This document shows, piece by piece, positions 1 to 12,866 of a stretch of DNA of 64,000 bases. The position numbers and the translations under genes were made by a program. The stretch spans positions 46,575,920-46,639,919 of the forward strand of contig OY282606.1 of assembly GCA_958298945.1 (NCBI GenBank), read 5' to 3'. The notes below the pieces were generated by a model. That model searched no databases. It worked only from the letters and a program-made list of their open reading frames with translations, and was not told the origin of the DNA. The stretch is from Atherix ibis (taxonomy: Eukaryota; Arthropoda; Insecta; Diptera; Athericidae). Position 1 is the first letter of the stretch. Each line of letters starts with the position of its first letter.

Positions 1-2905
1 AATTATTGTTTCGTGACTAACTAACTACATACATAATAATTATCCTTAAATTGCATATTAATTAAATAATTTTTTATTGTTTTTCCTTCTATGATTATTT
101 ATTTGTAACAATCCTTTGATGTCTTATATATCATATTTGTAATGTTTTATGTGTGAATTGCTTGCATCCCCCACCAGACAATTGTACTGTTTATTTTATT
201 TTTTTAAGAGTTTTAATTTTTTTTATTTTAAAATAAAGTTTTACTTAAATTTATTTACTTTTATAATTTGTAGAAACTAAAAATGTCCTTAATTATATTT
301 AAAACAACAACAACAACAAAACTATGAAAAAATCATCCCCAAACAATAAATTCTAAGCAAAAATATTTTTTATTAAATTATAGACATTTATTTCTTAGTT
401 TTTTTTTTAAATTTTATAAATATATAAGCAGTATTTTTAAAAGTTTCTTTTACTATTGGTAAAAGCATTTTCCGTTAATGATTATTATAAAAAAATACCT
501 TTTATTTTTAAATGTTAGCAAAATGTTATATTTTTAGAAAAGTATATTCGCTAATAGAAAGCTTTTAGGTGTATTTATTATGTATTTAAGTTTTTTTTTC
601 TTTTATAATATCAAATTTTATTTTGATGAATTGTTGCATATAAATTTTATTCTAGTTTTTATGCAAACTTTTATAAAATATTAAATACATAGAAATATGC
701 AGAATTATTAAATAGCTACACACGGCCACCAAAAAAAAATTTATTTACTATTGAATATTATTAAAACATAAATTTTTTTTGTTATTTTAGTTAGTATGTT
801 ATTTAAGAAAAAAACATTACTTATTAAGAAAAAAGAAAAGTTTTTAAAATTATGTATAGACTCCAGTATTGCGATAAAAAGTTCAAATATTATTTATATA
901 TCTTAACTATATTCTTTTTTTAAATAAATTTGCACATAATATTATAAAGCATATTCCTTAAATCTAATATATTTTTGAATTTAAATATGCTCAGTTTATC
1001 TATGATATCTAAAAGTACACTAATGATCAAAAGTTATTGGGTTTCATTCAAGATAAAATAAAATAAATTTTGGTAGACTTTGGGATTATTTATTTTTCAA
1101 TTATTTAGAACTATTTTTGAAGTGAATTTTTTTTCTACTCTTACTTTTAATTAGATAAATATTTACCATTATTAAGAAAATTACACATTCCATAAGGTGG
1201 TAAAATTATTTATCGTAGAATATTTTAGTTTTTTTCTTATACATTTAACGTAAAAATTAGCAATTGAACCTTGTATTCGTAGAAGTATCTCATTTTATAA
1301 TATTATTCTTAAAGTTTTTTTTAATGAATAGTAGAATACGCGATTTTTTGGTACATAACCACTATTTTATTCATTCATTCTGACTTAATTAATTATTTGG
1401 AATCTAATTTTATCCATAAAAATTTTAGAACTGTAGTCTGAATATTTTACTATTAAAGCCAGATTTAAGAACCTAATATTAACTTAAATATATTTGGTTC
1501 ACTCATAATCCATTAGAATTCCAATTTTCTATGAAAAATAATATAAATTCAATAAAATTTGTTCAATTCGTGTTTATTTTTATTATTAATTATTTCGGAC
1601 TTTCAGTTTTTTGTTTGAGCTTTAATTGTTTTTTTAAATGGTTTTTCTCTCCATTTAATCATTTTTTAAATTAATTCCGTCCCAATTGTCTCCTTTATAT
1701 TTATAGGGAAAAAAATATATTTTTATGAGAGCACGCATATGTCTGATTTTGTTGTTAAGACTGATTTATTTTACCAATTATCCCACATCTCATTCTGATA
1801 AGATAACTAAATAATTTCCATTTAAATACCTTGCAGATCCTTTTTGATGGTAAAAAGCTTGAAAATTTGCCTCGTTTTTTCCATTTTTCGAGAGCAAAAT
1901 CCTAAAAATCATTAAATGTTTTTTTTTAATGAAAATTCGTTTTATTATATTTTTTATTATTAATTTAATATCAAATCGAATCTTAACTTGAAATTTAACT
2001 ATATATTTATGAATAATTCATTTAAGATAATGATAGAAAATAAACTTTAACTTAAAAGAAAAAGGTAGAAATACCAAAGAAGAAAAAATCATGTAAATCT
2101 TTTTTAACTAAATTTGTTAAAAGTAAAAATTTCCTAGTTGATAGTAGAAGAAATTTCAACGAAAAATGTCTATTTAATAACAAGTATTGACAATGGTCTT
2201 TAGGTGGAAAACAGTCAAAAATAAAGAAACCGACATTAAACTGCAATAATATGTAAATTCTGAAAGTGTTAAGAAAATTTATTCCATTTGATCATCATTT
2301 ATTCTGAAAGCATTCCATTTTGTCCGTTTCGGAAATAACAGCTTCATGTCTTAACTGAGCATAATTATTATTCATTGCCTGCCATGTGGCCAATGCGGCA
2401 CTAATGATTGGTTTTGTTTATGCATAATCACCAACTGCCAAATGCATTCATATCAATATTTTTGTTTTCATAAAAATTTTATAATATTTTATTATGAATA
2501 GTCAATAAATGCTTCTGCACACAGTCAAATAAGCATCCATATTTTGTTAAAAATATTTAAATTGAAACTAGCCCTTAAATGCTTTTAATCAAAAGCTTTT
2601 CAATTTTTACTAAAGCTTTGTAATTGTTAAAATTGGAATTTCTAAAAAAAAATCGATTTGCACAATCACAAAATCACAAAAATTATTTTTGCATAATTAA
2701 AACCACTATTGACAGATATTCCAATCGCTTATACGAAATATTTCCAATTTTCACAAAAACAAAACAAAAATCGCTTTTATTATATACAATATTTTTTTTT
2801 GTCGTTTGTTCTTTGAAGTTATTTCTTTAATGTGTAGTCGAAATACTGGAGTCTCAATTGATTGCTAATCAGAAAAAAATATTTTCATTTTACCATTTCG
2901 AACAG
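1..2905. other. Intron or upstream DNA of guk-holder
   Basis: This stretch is AT-rich with homopolymer A and T runs and no open frame of credible composition. It lies directly before a coding exon that begins at a splice acceptor, so it is probably the 3' part of a large intron whose earlier exons lie left of the window. I see no transposon with recognisable ends here. A slightly less AT-rich patch around 2290-2480 carries no coding signal. Confidence 0.6.
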
Positions 2906-5900
2906 GGATTTAGCGTCAGGAACGTCGCCGAACAAAACTTTAAACGAAGATAAACCTAAAATAGTACCACGAAGTAAATCGAGCGATCTTTTAAAGAAAG
3001 ATTCGCCATTATCGACAATATTAACGGAATCGAGCAAAACAACATTGACAAGATTCAATTCGCTCAAACAATGGGGTCGGAATCGGTTGAGATTAATGAA
3101 TCGCAGCGATGAAAAGAAGGACAAAGAAAAGGATAAAGATAAAGATAAGGTTCTAGACATTGATAATGATAGCAATGTCTACGAAGCAGTTGTTAGTAAA
3201 AATAAAAAGAAATTCGCTGAAAAGGAACGAAAACTTTCGCACGAACGAAAGCCTTCTTATTCCTCATCGGAGAAAAGTTTAACGATAACATCGAATTCGA
3301 GTAAAGCTCCTTCCACGACTACCTCGACGGCGACAGCGCCAACTACACCGGTTGCATCCGCTTCAATCAATCCTGTCAAACTCCGGGAATCGTCATCGAT
3401 ACGACGACAGCGCCGTAACGGACTAGGACAGAAAGATGAGCCGCATTCGTCCAGCGGAAATTGGAGTGCCAGTTCTGAGTCTGGGCGAACATCGATTGGA
3501 AGCGAAATTACCGTACAGCCAAAATCAAGTGCCTCTAGTACGTCGTTGAATCACAGCCACCATCATCCGGGAAGTGGACCACCCAGTTCGGTAATAAGTA
3601 GACGCCGCTTCCTAAATACGTCAGCTTCGAGTAGCGTAACCAGCGAAGGAACTGCCACACCAGATCTTCAGGTGCACGACCTTTGCTATGACGATGAGAC
3701 CAGCTCTGCATATTCGTGCGATACCGAAGGCTATTACACATCATTCCATGTTGACTCCGGTTTGAAACCATTGAAAGAGGAAGAACCCATGACGCCAATG
3801 CATTCGACTTCGGCTTTGTCTAGCAACAATTCTTTCGGAAGTAGCACTAACCAGACAATATTGTCCGCCGAAAATGAATACGAGTTATTTGGTCGAGGAT
3901 CAACTTCGACCACAACTAGCTCTGCGGGAACTGTGTGCACAACCTTAATGGCTGCTGACCATGATAAAAGTTCTGTTCACGGGCCGGCCGTACCTGAACG
4001 GAAGAGTTCGCTAACAAAACTACATAGAAGCAATAGTAACGCGAGTAATAGCACACTAGAGCGGAGCTATTCGAGTAGCACGGTTGGAAGTACTCTAGAG
4101 CGGACAGGTACTATTAAACGTAATGGAGTTCTTCAACAGAAAGAAGTGTCTGTTATTGTACACCAAGAGAGACCAGAACGATCGGAGCGTCATGACCCTC
4201 GACTCATCGACCCGAAACTTGTGCGAATTGAATCGCCCGATAGTGGCAACAATACAAGTTCGTCACCAATTGAGACCAACTCTAACGAAAGTCCAACACA
4301 AGGTCTACGCAGTAATTCAGAGTTCGAATACTCTGAGTGCTCTGATCTAGAAGGAGTCGATAGAATCGAAAGAATTCGTATTAAGACAACCATAAATTCG
4401 AGTCGTATACCATCGATGTGCATAATTACACCAACGACAAGCGATGATGAAACTGTCAAGGATAGCGCGGGTAAGGAACGACAGAAGTTGGAATTACCAC
4501 CAACACTAGAATTAGGTGCTAAAGGCAGTTTATCGAGAACAAATTCAACATCAGTGCCAGTGCAAGGTGGGATACTTCCACCCCAAGAAACAGATCTTGA
4601 TACTCTTGAATTCACTAAAGAGGCGATACGCAAAGATGACAATAAAGTTCAAATAATCAGCGTTAATAAATCGACTGGCTATGCCACCGTACATGTAGTC
4701 GAACCGCAGACGTCTAAACCTAATCTTGAAGTGCGGAAGGATGCCAACTTCAATAACTTCAAACGCAGCACCCTGCAACCATTTAACAATATGCTCGGCC
4801 GTCTAAAGGGCGTCTTACCTACCCTAAAAAAGTCACCAAATAAAGAGGCTATTCCGGATATTGACAACGAATCAATCTACGACACGGCCGGTGAATATGT
4901 GACCATTGCCGATGTTCGGAACAATAATAATAATACGAAGAGACCTGGTAACGGAATCTACTATTCAAATGATGTAATCAAAAGGAATTTAGCAACAGTG
5001 CTGTCTGGTAATTTGAATCAGGAGACCGAGTACGTCTCTCTAAATGAACTGCCATCGAGTATACGTTGCGAGGAGAGTAGTACTAGTAACAGCATCGGAA
5101 CCAATCTGTTGCCATTATTGAAGATTGTCGATGCGTCATCTTCAACTGCGGCAACCAAAACATTTGCAACAACAGCAACAACACCAACCACAACAACAGT
5201 TCAAAACAAGGGGAAGGATTCTGTCGATATGGCAGCGTTAAAGGAGAAGAGTTTTCTGGCTAGTGGCCAATCTCAGTTAGGAGAGGGTGGAATCGGCAGA
5301 TCAGATGATGCCGAATGCGAATCAGGTGGCACAAATACTATGAAAGGGCGTCAGGAGCAGCCAGATGGTGGATATGCAGATACATTACAAGAAGAACAAG
5401 GACGGATACAGAAACAGGAGCAAGAATTGCGACGAGGTGCGCGTGTCACATTTGATGCGCAAGGGAAAATCATCTACAATTCGGATAGTCTTAAACGTCG
5501 GAAAGGAGCGCATACGACATTCGTGCCAGGACCGTGTGTCAAAGACCCCGAAAGTGCATCGCCGTCGCCAGTCGAAATAGTGATTCCAATAGAATCGTCA
5601 CAACCATTGCCATCATCATCATCGCCATCGTCACCATCATCAACATTACCTCGAACTGGAATTCTTGCCGGAGAAATAACACCGAAATCTCCACTATTAA
5701 CCGGTGGTTGTTTGTATCGGAAACAAGGAATCGTTCGTCCAGTTATTTCGCAAAGCCAATACAACAACCGGAACCAGCCGAACATGGCTGCTGGTATATT
5801 AACAAATAATCCGTTCCTGACCGAACCCGATCACATATCATCGCTGGATAGCGGCAACATCATTGAACCGCCAACTGACGGTCACCTACTTCCATTCCAA

Positions 5901-7226
5901 CACACCAATCAAGACAAACAGCTTGATGACAAAGGTAAGGTTAACTTCATCTTTCACAATAACTTGTTAGGTGCACGTTCGCGTGCCACAGATTTACCCA
6001 AATCCCAACTTCCCAATCCACCTGCACCTGCACTTCCGCCAAGGCCTAGAATAACGAAAATGTATCCGAAAGCACCAGCTCTGCCACCACGGAAACTTTC
6101 AATTTCAAATGTGCCAGTAACACCACTACGGGGAAGCTTATCGATCGGTCAGCAGGATTTATTAGAGCAGAAGAAGATTATTAAACGCAGTGACAGTTAC
6201 CGTTTGGCCAACTCACCTGTACTGGTTGAGGTGCTACGTCAATCGTTTAACGCGAACTTATCCGAGAAAATCGAGCAATTTCAAAAGCAAAGGGAATCAG
6301 AATTAAATCGCGAAGAAGTTTTTAATTCACCCTCATCAGCAGTGTTATTGTCCTCATTCGTTCCGTTAAAATTCTTGAATTCGTATTCGGATCGAAAAAA
6401 TGTACTCGCAGAGTTGTGTTCGAATTCGGGTTCGTTGTCGTGTAAAAAAATCAATAACGATGCCGGTATATCCTGTGAGGAAAAAACTCATTCACGTGGT
6501 CACGATTTTGTCAAAAATACCAATAATAACAACAAAGACACCATCCCCACTGATGTTAACACTATTACCGCCCCTATTAAAAACAATGGCAGCAGCAATA
6601 ACAATAACAACAACATCGACAGTACCCCGGAAGAAAAGAAACATCGGGAAAAGGTTATTGAACCTGTTCAAGAATCTCGAAAATTTGAGGATACGAATGG
6701 CGATATAGCGGGTGGTAGTGTTGATTCAAAATCGATGTCGTTATACAACACATCAAGAAGAATCGTGAACGGAATTGGTATGAGTTTGGACTCAAATTTT
6801 GCTTCTAGTGGTATTGATTCGACTAGTGTTGTCAACGATTGTATTAGTGGTAGTGGAGTTGCCGGTGTTTCGTCTGAGGTGAACAGTACCGGTCGTCCTG
6901 TGAGTATGAAAAATGTTACGAAATCTTTCGAACGGCTCATGGATGAGTTCTCTCTATCCTCGACGTCTGGCAACTCCAGTTATCTGAAGAATAAATCCCT
7001 TGAGAACTTTGATCTGTCGGAGGATGATAATATGGACGTGAATTCCGACACTGAATCCTCGGCTACTTTCCCTTTCATCAGCTCAAAGGCTATTAAGGCG
7101 AGTGCAGCTGCAATTTATAGTTCGTTGAAGCCGAACAGGATAACTATACCAGCCGATAGTGCACAGCATCGAGCCCGTGTATTAAGCTTCAGTTCTTCCT
7201 GCATACAATCGACCGACATCTGGTAA
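2906..7226 (+). CDS. gukh: GUK-holder (Nance-Horan syndrome family), giant internal or isoform-terminal exon
   Basis: This is one uninterrupted reading frame of about 1,440 codons. In Drosophila, GUK-holder is an adaptor that links the guanylate-kinase domain of Discs-large to Scribble at synapses and cell cortex. The frame opens with the family's conserved N-terminal block (RSKSSDLLKKDSPLSTILTE followed by FNSLKQWGRNRLRLM), then long Ser/Thr-rich disordered sequence, the conserved block around DTEGYYTSFHVDSGL (about nt 3718-3760), and two proline-rich SH3-type sites, ALPPRP and ALPPRK, near nt 6025-6095. The exon start is placed at 2906 because TTTTACCATTTCGAACAG is a good acceptor; the in-frame codons before it are intron-like. 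The frame ends at TAA 7224-7226. A possible donor (TG|GTAAAT) overlaps this stop, and a better donor lies internally at 5934/5935. N-terminal exons are missing from the window. Family assignment is from recalled NHS/gukh motifs; I am confident of it but did not run a search. Confidence 0.85.
5930..5942 (+). promoter_or_regulatory. Candidate internal 5' splice site in the giant gukh exon
   Basis: AAAG|GTAAGG at 5934/5935 is close to the perfect donor consensus. It interrupts the frame after the first base of a codon, and the downstream gukh exon at 16234 starts with the two bases that complete that codon (G+AA, Glu). The alternative donor at 7222/7223 is in the wrong phase for that exon and would create a stop. 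This suggests two isoforms: one spliced at 5934 to the distal exon, one reading on to the stop at 7226. Confidence 0.5.
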
Positions 7227-9009
7227 ATCCTGACCCTTTTTTACCCTGTACACATACATATACGTACGATACCTTCTTTATTTCCCTACGATGCGCATAA
7301 ATACAAATTCACGTACAAGGATTATTGTGCAGACTAGCCTAAAAAAAAAATCACAACCGTTTACGTTACGTTAGTAATTTTTACTACAGATTCTACGAAA
7401 CGTTTGTGCGCGATACACAAGGGACTATAAATTTTCTGTTATATTCGGGAATACGTGAAACGTGAAATTTTCATTGCAAACGTAAAAGTTTTCATTCAAA
7501 ATAAATTTCCACGTCGATTCGTATATGTTTGTGAGTTTTTGCTGCAAATTTAACGGAAATTCTTTATAAAATACGCTAAAAGATAATTAAAAGTTTTAAC
7601 ATAGTTTCTTATGGTTTATATATAATAATAAAAATGAAAATCTAGAAATAAATTTTCTTATTTTTCTATAATGTGTTCATTTTGGATGTAGTGTAAGTTG
7701 GCTAGTGAAATATCCTTAAACGAATTTCCCATTTTCTTCCTTCTCAAATAAACTTCTATTTCCTAATTAAATGTATTACAAAAAATTTTTTACATATTTT
7801 AAAGTATTTTTCTTATTACTCATACTATAAAATTCACTAATAAAATAAAAATAATATTGACATTATTAACTTTCTAAAACACGAAAGAAAACATTGCACA
7901 AAATTTCATGCAACAAAAAAAATGATTTTAAAAATTACAGCACATTTTTAATTATAAAAAAAAAAAAAAAAAATTTTATTTTTAATTGTTATTATTATTA
8001 GTATAGTGAAATTATAGATTATTTTATGTATTGAATATTGAAGGAAAAAAAAAAGAAATAAAAAATAAAATTGCTTTTAACAATTCAGAAAAAAAAGAAA
8101 AAGAAAAAGTAATCAAAAACCAACCGGAAATTGGACTAATGTAAATGGTTCTATTTTTAGTATAATATTTTAGCACATAATTTAATTAATTTATTTATTT
8201 GTAAATAATTTGCACAAACACGTATCCACACACCCCAATTTATTATCTCACACATACAAACAAACACTTCTGTAAATTTCATTATCTTAGAACTAAAGCT
8301 CACCACCATACATAATATCCTATAACTGCTAAAATTAATAAATTTTAACTTTTTGTGTTGTGTTCATACTTGTTTAATTAATGTCGATTTTTTTTGTATT
8401 TATTTAATTTTCGCTTTTATTTTACTATTACTTAAATTGACAATATTAAAATAAATATTATTAATAACTATATAAGTAAATTTAAGAATTAAAAAAAAAA
8501 TAACAACAAAGTACAAACATATATGCCTACTCGTAATAATAATAAAATTCACACATATTTGCGTAATTTATGTTCAATATAACTTAAGGCACATTTGATT
8601 TTAACATTGGAAAACAAGCAAGCTAAATGTTAAGTATTTTAATTTAATTATAACCAATAATTTAGCTTTTTCCAACAACAAAAAATAAAAAACTTTAAAA
8701 AAAATAATTTTAATTATAATTATTATTATTTTTCTGATCTGTTTTATTTGTTTTATGTTTAATATTATTTTTATAATAGGTTTATCGCTTTTTTTTTTGG
8801 AGTGGTTAATCGATTTATGTTTGTGTGTTTTTATAAATTTTTGTTTAATAAATTGTATTTGTTTTGGAAAGTATTAAAATTTTGGAAGTATATATTACAA
8901 TGTTAAAAATATTTAAATTTTTGGAAGTTTTAAAAATTTTTTTTGGTTTTTATATAATTTGGAAACTGTTATTAGATAAGGTAAGAATGTGAATTGTTTA
9001 TTAGAGATT
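7227..9009 (+). other. 3' UTR of the short gukh isoform and intron
   Basis: AT-rich DNA follows the stop at 7226, with several AATAAA-like words. No second coding frame is visible. It is either 3' untranslated sequence for an isoform ending at 7226 or part of the intron leading to the exon at 16234. Confidence 0.45.
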
Positions 9010-9022
9010 CACCAAAGTGTGT

Positions 9023-9564
9023 GGGATTTTTTTTCTATACGTGGATAGGGGGAAATCTTCTAAAGATGCAGGAAAGATACCAATCCTATCTTGGATAGAT
9101 ATGGGTAAATTTTTACCCATCCCCATTTTTTTTTCAAGTTGGGTCCTATTACTTCATTGGCAGTAGATTGACATTAAACCTATGGTCTTATTAAGAAGCT
9201 CTTGGCCGAGCTTCTTTATTACTCGGCATTCGTATTCCGCTACTGCACTCTACCATACCTGCGATGTTATCACTTGTGGGATTATGCGCTCCTGGGCCAG
9301 CTGTTCACCAATTATTTTCTTTTCTGTGCTAAAGCGTGGACAGTGGAAGAAGACATATTTTGCATTCTGGATTGTGGATCGACAATGGACACGTATAGCT
9401 TAAAGCGATATAGATGTGTCCTAAAGCATCCATGCCCTATCAGAAATTGGGGCTCTTCCATTCCACGAGACAGCCAAGAATCAGATGATGCGTCCATGTG
9501 CCTTTAGTCGACAAATCTCAGTGTCGCTGCCATCTAGCCAAAGTCTCATCTTACCAATATCTCA
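9023..9564 (-). mobile_element. 5'-truncated LINE fragment with a 13-bp target-site duplication
   Basis: A 542-bp island of more balanced base composition sits in AT-rich intron DNA. It is flanked by the exact 13-bp direct repeat CACCAAAGTGTGT (9010-9022 and 9565-9577). Read on the - strand, about 9312-9497 encodes a piece resembling the C-terminus of a LINE ORF2 (GHGCFRTHLYRFKL, then a shifted cysteine/histidine-rich stretch). An A-rich run lies at the left end, which would be the 3' tail on this strand. Length, tail and duplication fit target-primed insertion of a truncated copy. Confidence 0.65.
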
Positions 9565-9577
9565 CACCAAAGTGTGT

Positions 9578-12120
9578 AGACATTTTTTTTAAATTTTCAT
9601 TAAAAATTGAAATGCTTTGATAAGTGATTTTTTTAAAAAGTTTTTTCATAAAATTCTTTTGGTCCAAAATAAACCCGAATTTTTCAATTCAAATCAATAT
9701 TCAAATAAAAATTTAATATTTTTTATATTTTACAAAAAAAAAAAAATTTCACACAATACAAAAAAGGAAAAGGGGAAAAGATGGTCAATTTTTTTTTTAA
9801 ATTAAAATTCAAATTTGTCCTTTTTCAAATATAAAAAATTCACAAACAAAATATTATAAAAAAATAAATTCTTGGTTTGTTTATATTTTTCTTGCGCGGT
9901 ATTTTTGCCTTAGTTTTTTACTTGTCCGGCAATAGTTTTTTTTTCATAGTCCTGTCACCGGACGAATGAGAAATAAAAAAATATAATTTTCTCAACAACA
10001 AAAATTCATAAATATTTAATTTCAAAATATCAAATTTTATTTCTTAAGGATATTTTTAAAACTTAAACAAAGCCCAATTATTTGAAAGGATCGTCCATTA
10101 CAACAACAACAAAATATTTAAAACGTTATTTAATATCAAACTTTCTGAGAAAACAAATTTAAAATAAAATCAAACCACAATAAAATATCATAATAATTTA
10201 CTATTCCCTTAAATTTATAAAAAAAATCTTTACAAAAAATTATAGTACTTTAAATATGATTTCACATCAAACCCAAAAATGGTGAATTTCCTTAAATTAT
10301 TATTAAGGTAACAAATATATTTGAACATGCTCTACACTGGAGAACAGATTGAATGTTTCGTCGCATTTATTCAATTGATATTTAATCATTTAAGAGGAGA
10401 TCCCAAAGGTTATAAAATTCATTATTTTATTAAGTGTGCCTTTAAGTTAAAAGAGATCTTTTTATGTTAAAGAGAAACTTTAAGATAAATCCTGTTTTGG
10501 GCTAGAATAAAAGTTCATAATAATTGCTGTTCAGAATTCAAAATTTTTTTAAATAGCTTGAGTACTTATATTAGTCCAAATAAAAATTAATTTTTATTTG
10601 GACTAATTTAAAAGAGCACAGATATTCAATTTATTATGGTCCTTTTGTTGAGCATCTCAAATGTATCATCCTTAAAAATTGTTCGAAACGGTATCAGTCA
10701 AAGTTTCCAATAAGCAAAAGAATTTAATTCTTATAAATTGAAACAAAAAATTGACCTTATAAAAAAATCGTTTTCAAATAATAACGAACAAAAAATGTAC
10801 ACTATTTATTTTTAATTTAAAAAAAAATTACAAAATTATATCAAAATATAAAATTTAAAAAAATATTTATATATATTTTTGACTTCCAAAATTTTAATTC
10901 TCTTTCAATGATTAAATTAATTATAAAAAAAAAGAACTATTTTTAATATAAATAAATGAACGGTAATAAAATAATTATAATTGTTTTCTTTTTATTTGTG
11001 AGTAACTAAAAATTTATTAAGTTTACAAAGCATCAACAAAAATACAATAATTAAATAATAGTAATTTAAAAACTTATGTTTTATTAGTAAAATTTTTAAA
11101 TTTTCTTTTGAATATTTATAAAAAGATTTTCCTATAATTTTTCCTTATAAATGTTAATTTTTTTTTTGGCAAACTTTTTCCCAAATATTTGTATGATTTT
11201 TTAAATAAATTATTTAATATATTTAAAATTTACATTAAAGATCAAGAATTGTATTTTTTTTTAAATTTCATTTTTTTAATTTTTTTTTATATAATTTAAC
11301 ATGCTTTTTTAATGCGCTTGCTCTACTTATTTCGTCAAGGATAATTTGTAAAATATTTTGAATTTTAATAATAAATTTAAAAACATTATAATCTTATATT
11401 TTTAAATTATTTTTCTATAATTAATAAAACACTGGTTGTAAAAAATATTTTTTTCTACTAACAATCACAAAAAATTATGGCATGTAATTGTGTATTCGAA
11501 TGTCTGCTGCGTGCCTGTATTAAAAAGGAAACTAATCTATTAACGTTTTTTTCTTCTTTTTTTAGAAAAAAAGGATTTGCTATAAAATCCCGCTTAGAAT
11601 TTGGGTTTTTTATTGTTTATCGCTGTTGTGTTTGTTTTTCTTCTCTATATAATTTCAAAGAATTTCGTTTGTTTTATTTGCACGGTTATTTTTGGACGCG
11701 AATGTATTATACACATTACCATTGAAACGCCTGCTTGATTGTTTATAAAAAAAGCAAGTGTAACCTTATTTTTCCTAATTAAACGTACCCTTTTATTATA
11801 ATTTATTGTTATTTTTTTGTCATATTTTAACTATTTTAAATTGGTTTCGATTTTTTTTGAAAATCTGACAAGCTGATATAAATTTTGTGTTAAAGAAAAA
11901 CCTCATTTTAGGTTTAAGAATTAGTCAGTAATTTCAGTTTATTGGTCTATAAAAATTATTAAATTAAATTTGGTTGCCCAATTTATTGATCAATGTTGAG
12001 AATACTTTAAAAGATTTGATGAGAAAAATATACATTTTTGTCATAAATCTTTCTAAAGTATTTGACAGAACCGCCATGTTGAAAAAAATTAGTTTTGACA
12101 GTTTATATTTGGAGTTTGTG
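9578..12120. other. AT-rich gukh intron
   Basis: The sequence is low-complexity A/T-rich DNA with short chance frames only. Apart from the palindrome at 10571-10606, nothing stands out. Confidence 0.5.
10571..10606. repeat. Perfect 36-bp palindrome
   Basis: Two 17-nt arms around a central TA make an exact self-complementary sequence (arm TTAGTCCAAATAAAAAT). It has no neighbouring coding frame. It could be the end-to-end remnant of a small inverted-repeat element, or a cruciform-prone site. Confidence 0.75.
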
Positions 12121-12133
12121 ATTACGACTGACT

Positions 12134-12700
12134 ATGCTGACCACGAATAATTTAAGAGAAAGAGTAAAACAAACGGAATCACAGACATTTAACATTCACG
12201 ATGGTCTCCGGTTGAGGCGTGCTATCCTCATTAGGTCTGCTCAGAAGCTTTTAGCATACGCCGATGACAGCGACAATATGCGTCGATCAGAAAGAGCTGC
12301 ACGAGAAGCTATCATCAAGATGGTGGCGAAAAATCTTGGGCTGCACACAAATGATGGCAAGTTAAAGTACGTGGTGGCTGCATCGGCGTCGAAGACAAGT
12401 TACCGCGGGCAGCTGATAACAACCTGGAAAAATAAATCCGCGCATGGATGCTGGCAGTCAAGAAATCCTATTTCTGTAAGTCTTAATAAATTCGCTCAAA
12501 AATTCCGACCAAAATTTTGGTTTCCGAACAAAAATCATTGCGAACTCTTGTCCTTACTTGAGAGGAAAATCTTCGATAAATTTTTGGCACCTTACATAAG
12601 GATGGAAGGTTTTGAAGTCTATTTAATGACGAAATTTTGAAGCATTATCGCGACCGCCCGGTTGTGAATAATTTTAAGCTGGTAAAAAAGGGTGCGTTTT
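12134..12700 (+). pseudogene. Reverse transcriptase fragment of a LINE
   Basis: The frame from 12134 encodes a decayed piece of a non-LTR reverse transcriptase. It includes IHDGLR followed after a deletion by LLAYADDSDNM, which contains the YADD catalytic motif. Next comes a conserved downstream block (RAAREAIIKM...KNLGLHTNDGKLKYVVAAS). The normal sequence between the two motifs is deleted. After about 12470 the similarity fades. The fragment belongs to the same broad LINE type as the - strand copy at 39170-40960. Confidence 0.7.
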
Positions 12701-12866
12701 TATTCGAATGGTTATATTAATAAGCGATATATTCAGTGGTGGGCACATGGAAATCTACAAATTATGTACAAGTCCCCTTTATATCCTGCAAAACGTGATA
12801 GTACAGTGCGCGTGTAAGTCAGAAGGTTTTTTTTTAAAGATGTAAATGGAATTATTGTTATGGTTA

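Noticed and set aside
5461..5809. Asp/Gly-rich and Ile-rich alternative frames near 5.5-5.8 kb
   Set aside because: They arise from the Ser/Pro repeat codons of gukh read in other frames.
5935..5970. A 36-nt GT...AG stretch that could be an ultrashort intron in gukh
   Set aside because: It is too short for normal fly splicing and stays open if retained; the donor makes better sense paired with the exon at 16234.
2885..6973. Several frames of 60-150 codons on both strands inside the giant gukh exon
   Set aside because: They are shadows of the 1,440-codon gukh frame, whose conserved motifs fix the coding strand and frame.
11477..11725. 82-codon frame in the gukh intron (MACNCVFECLLRAC...)
   Set aside because: It has no splice sites in a useful phase and is surrounded by homopolymer runs; it is not supported as an exon.
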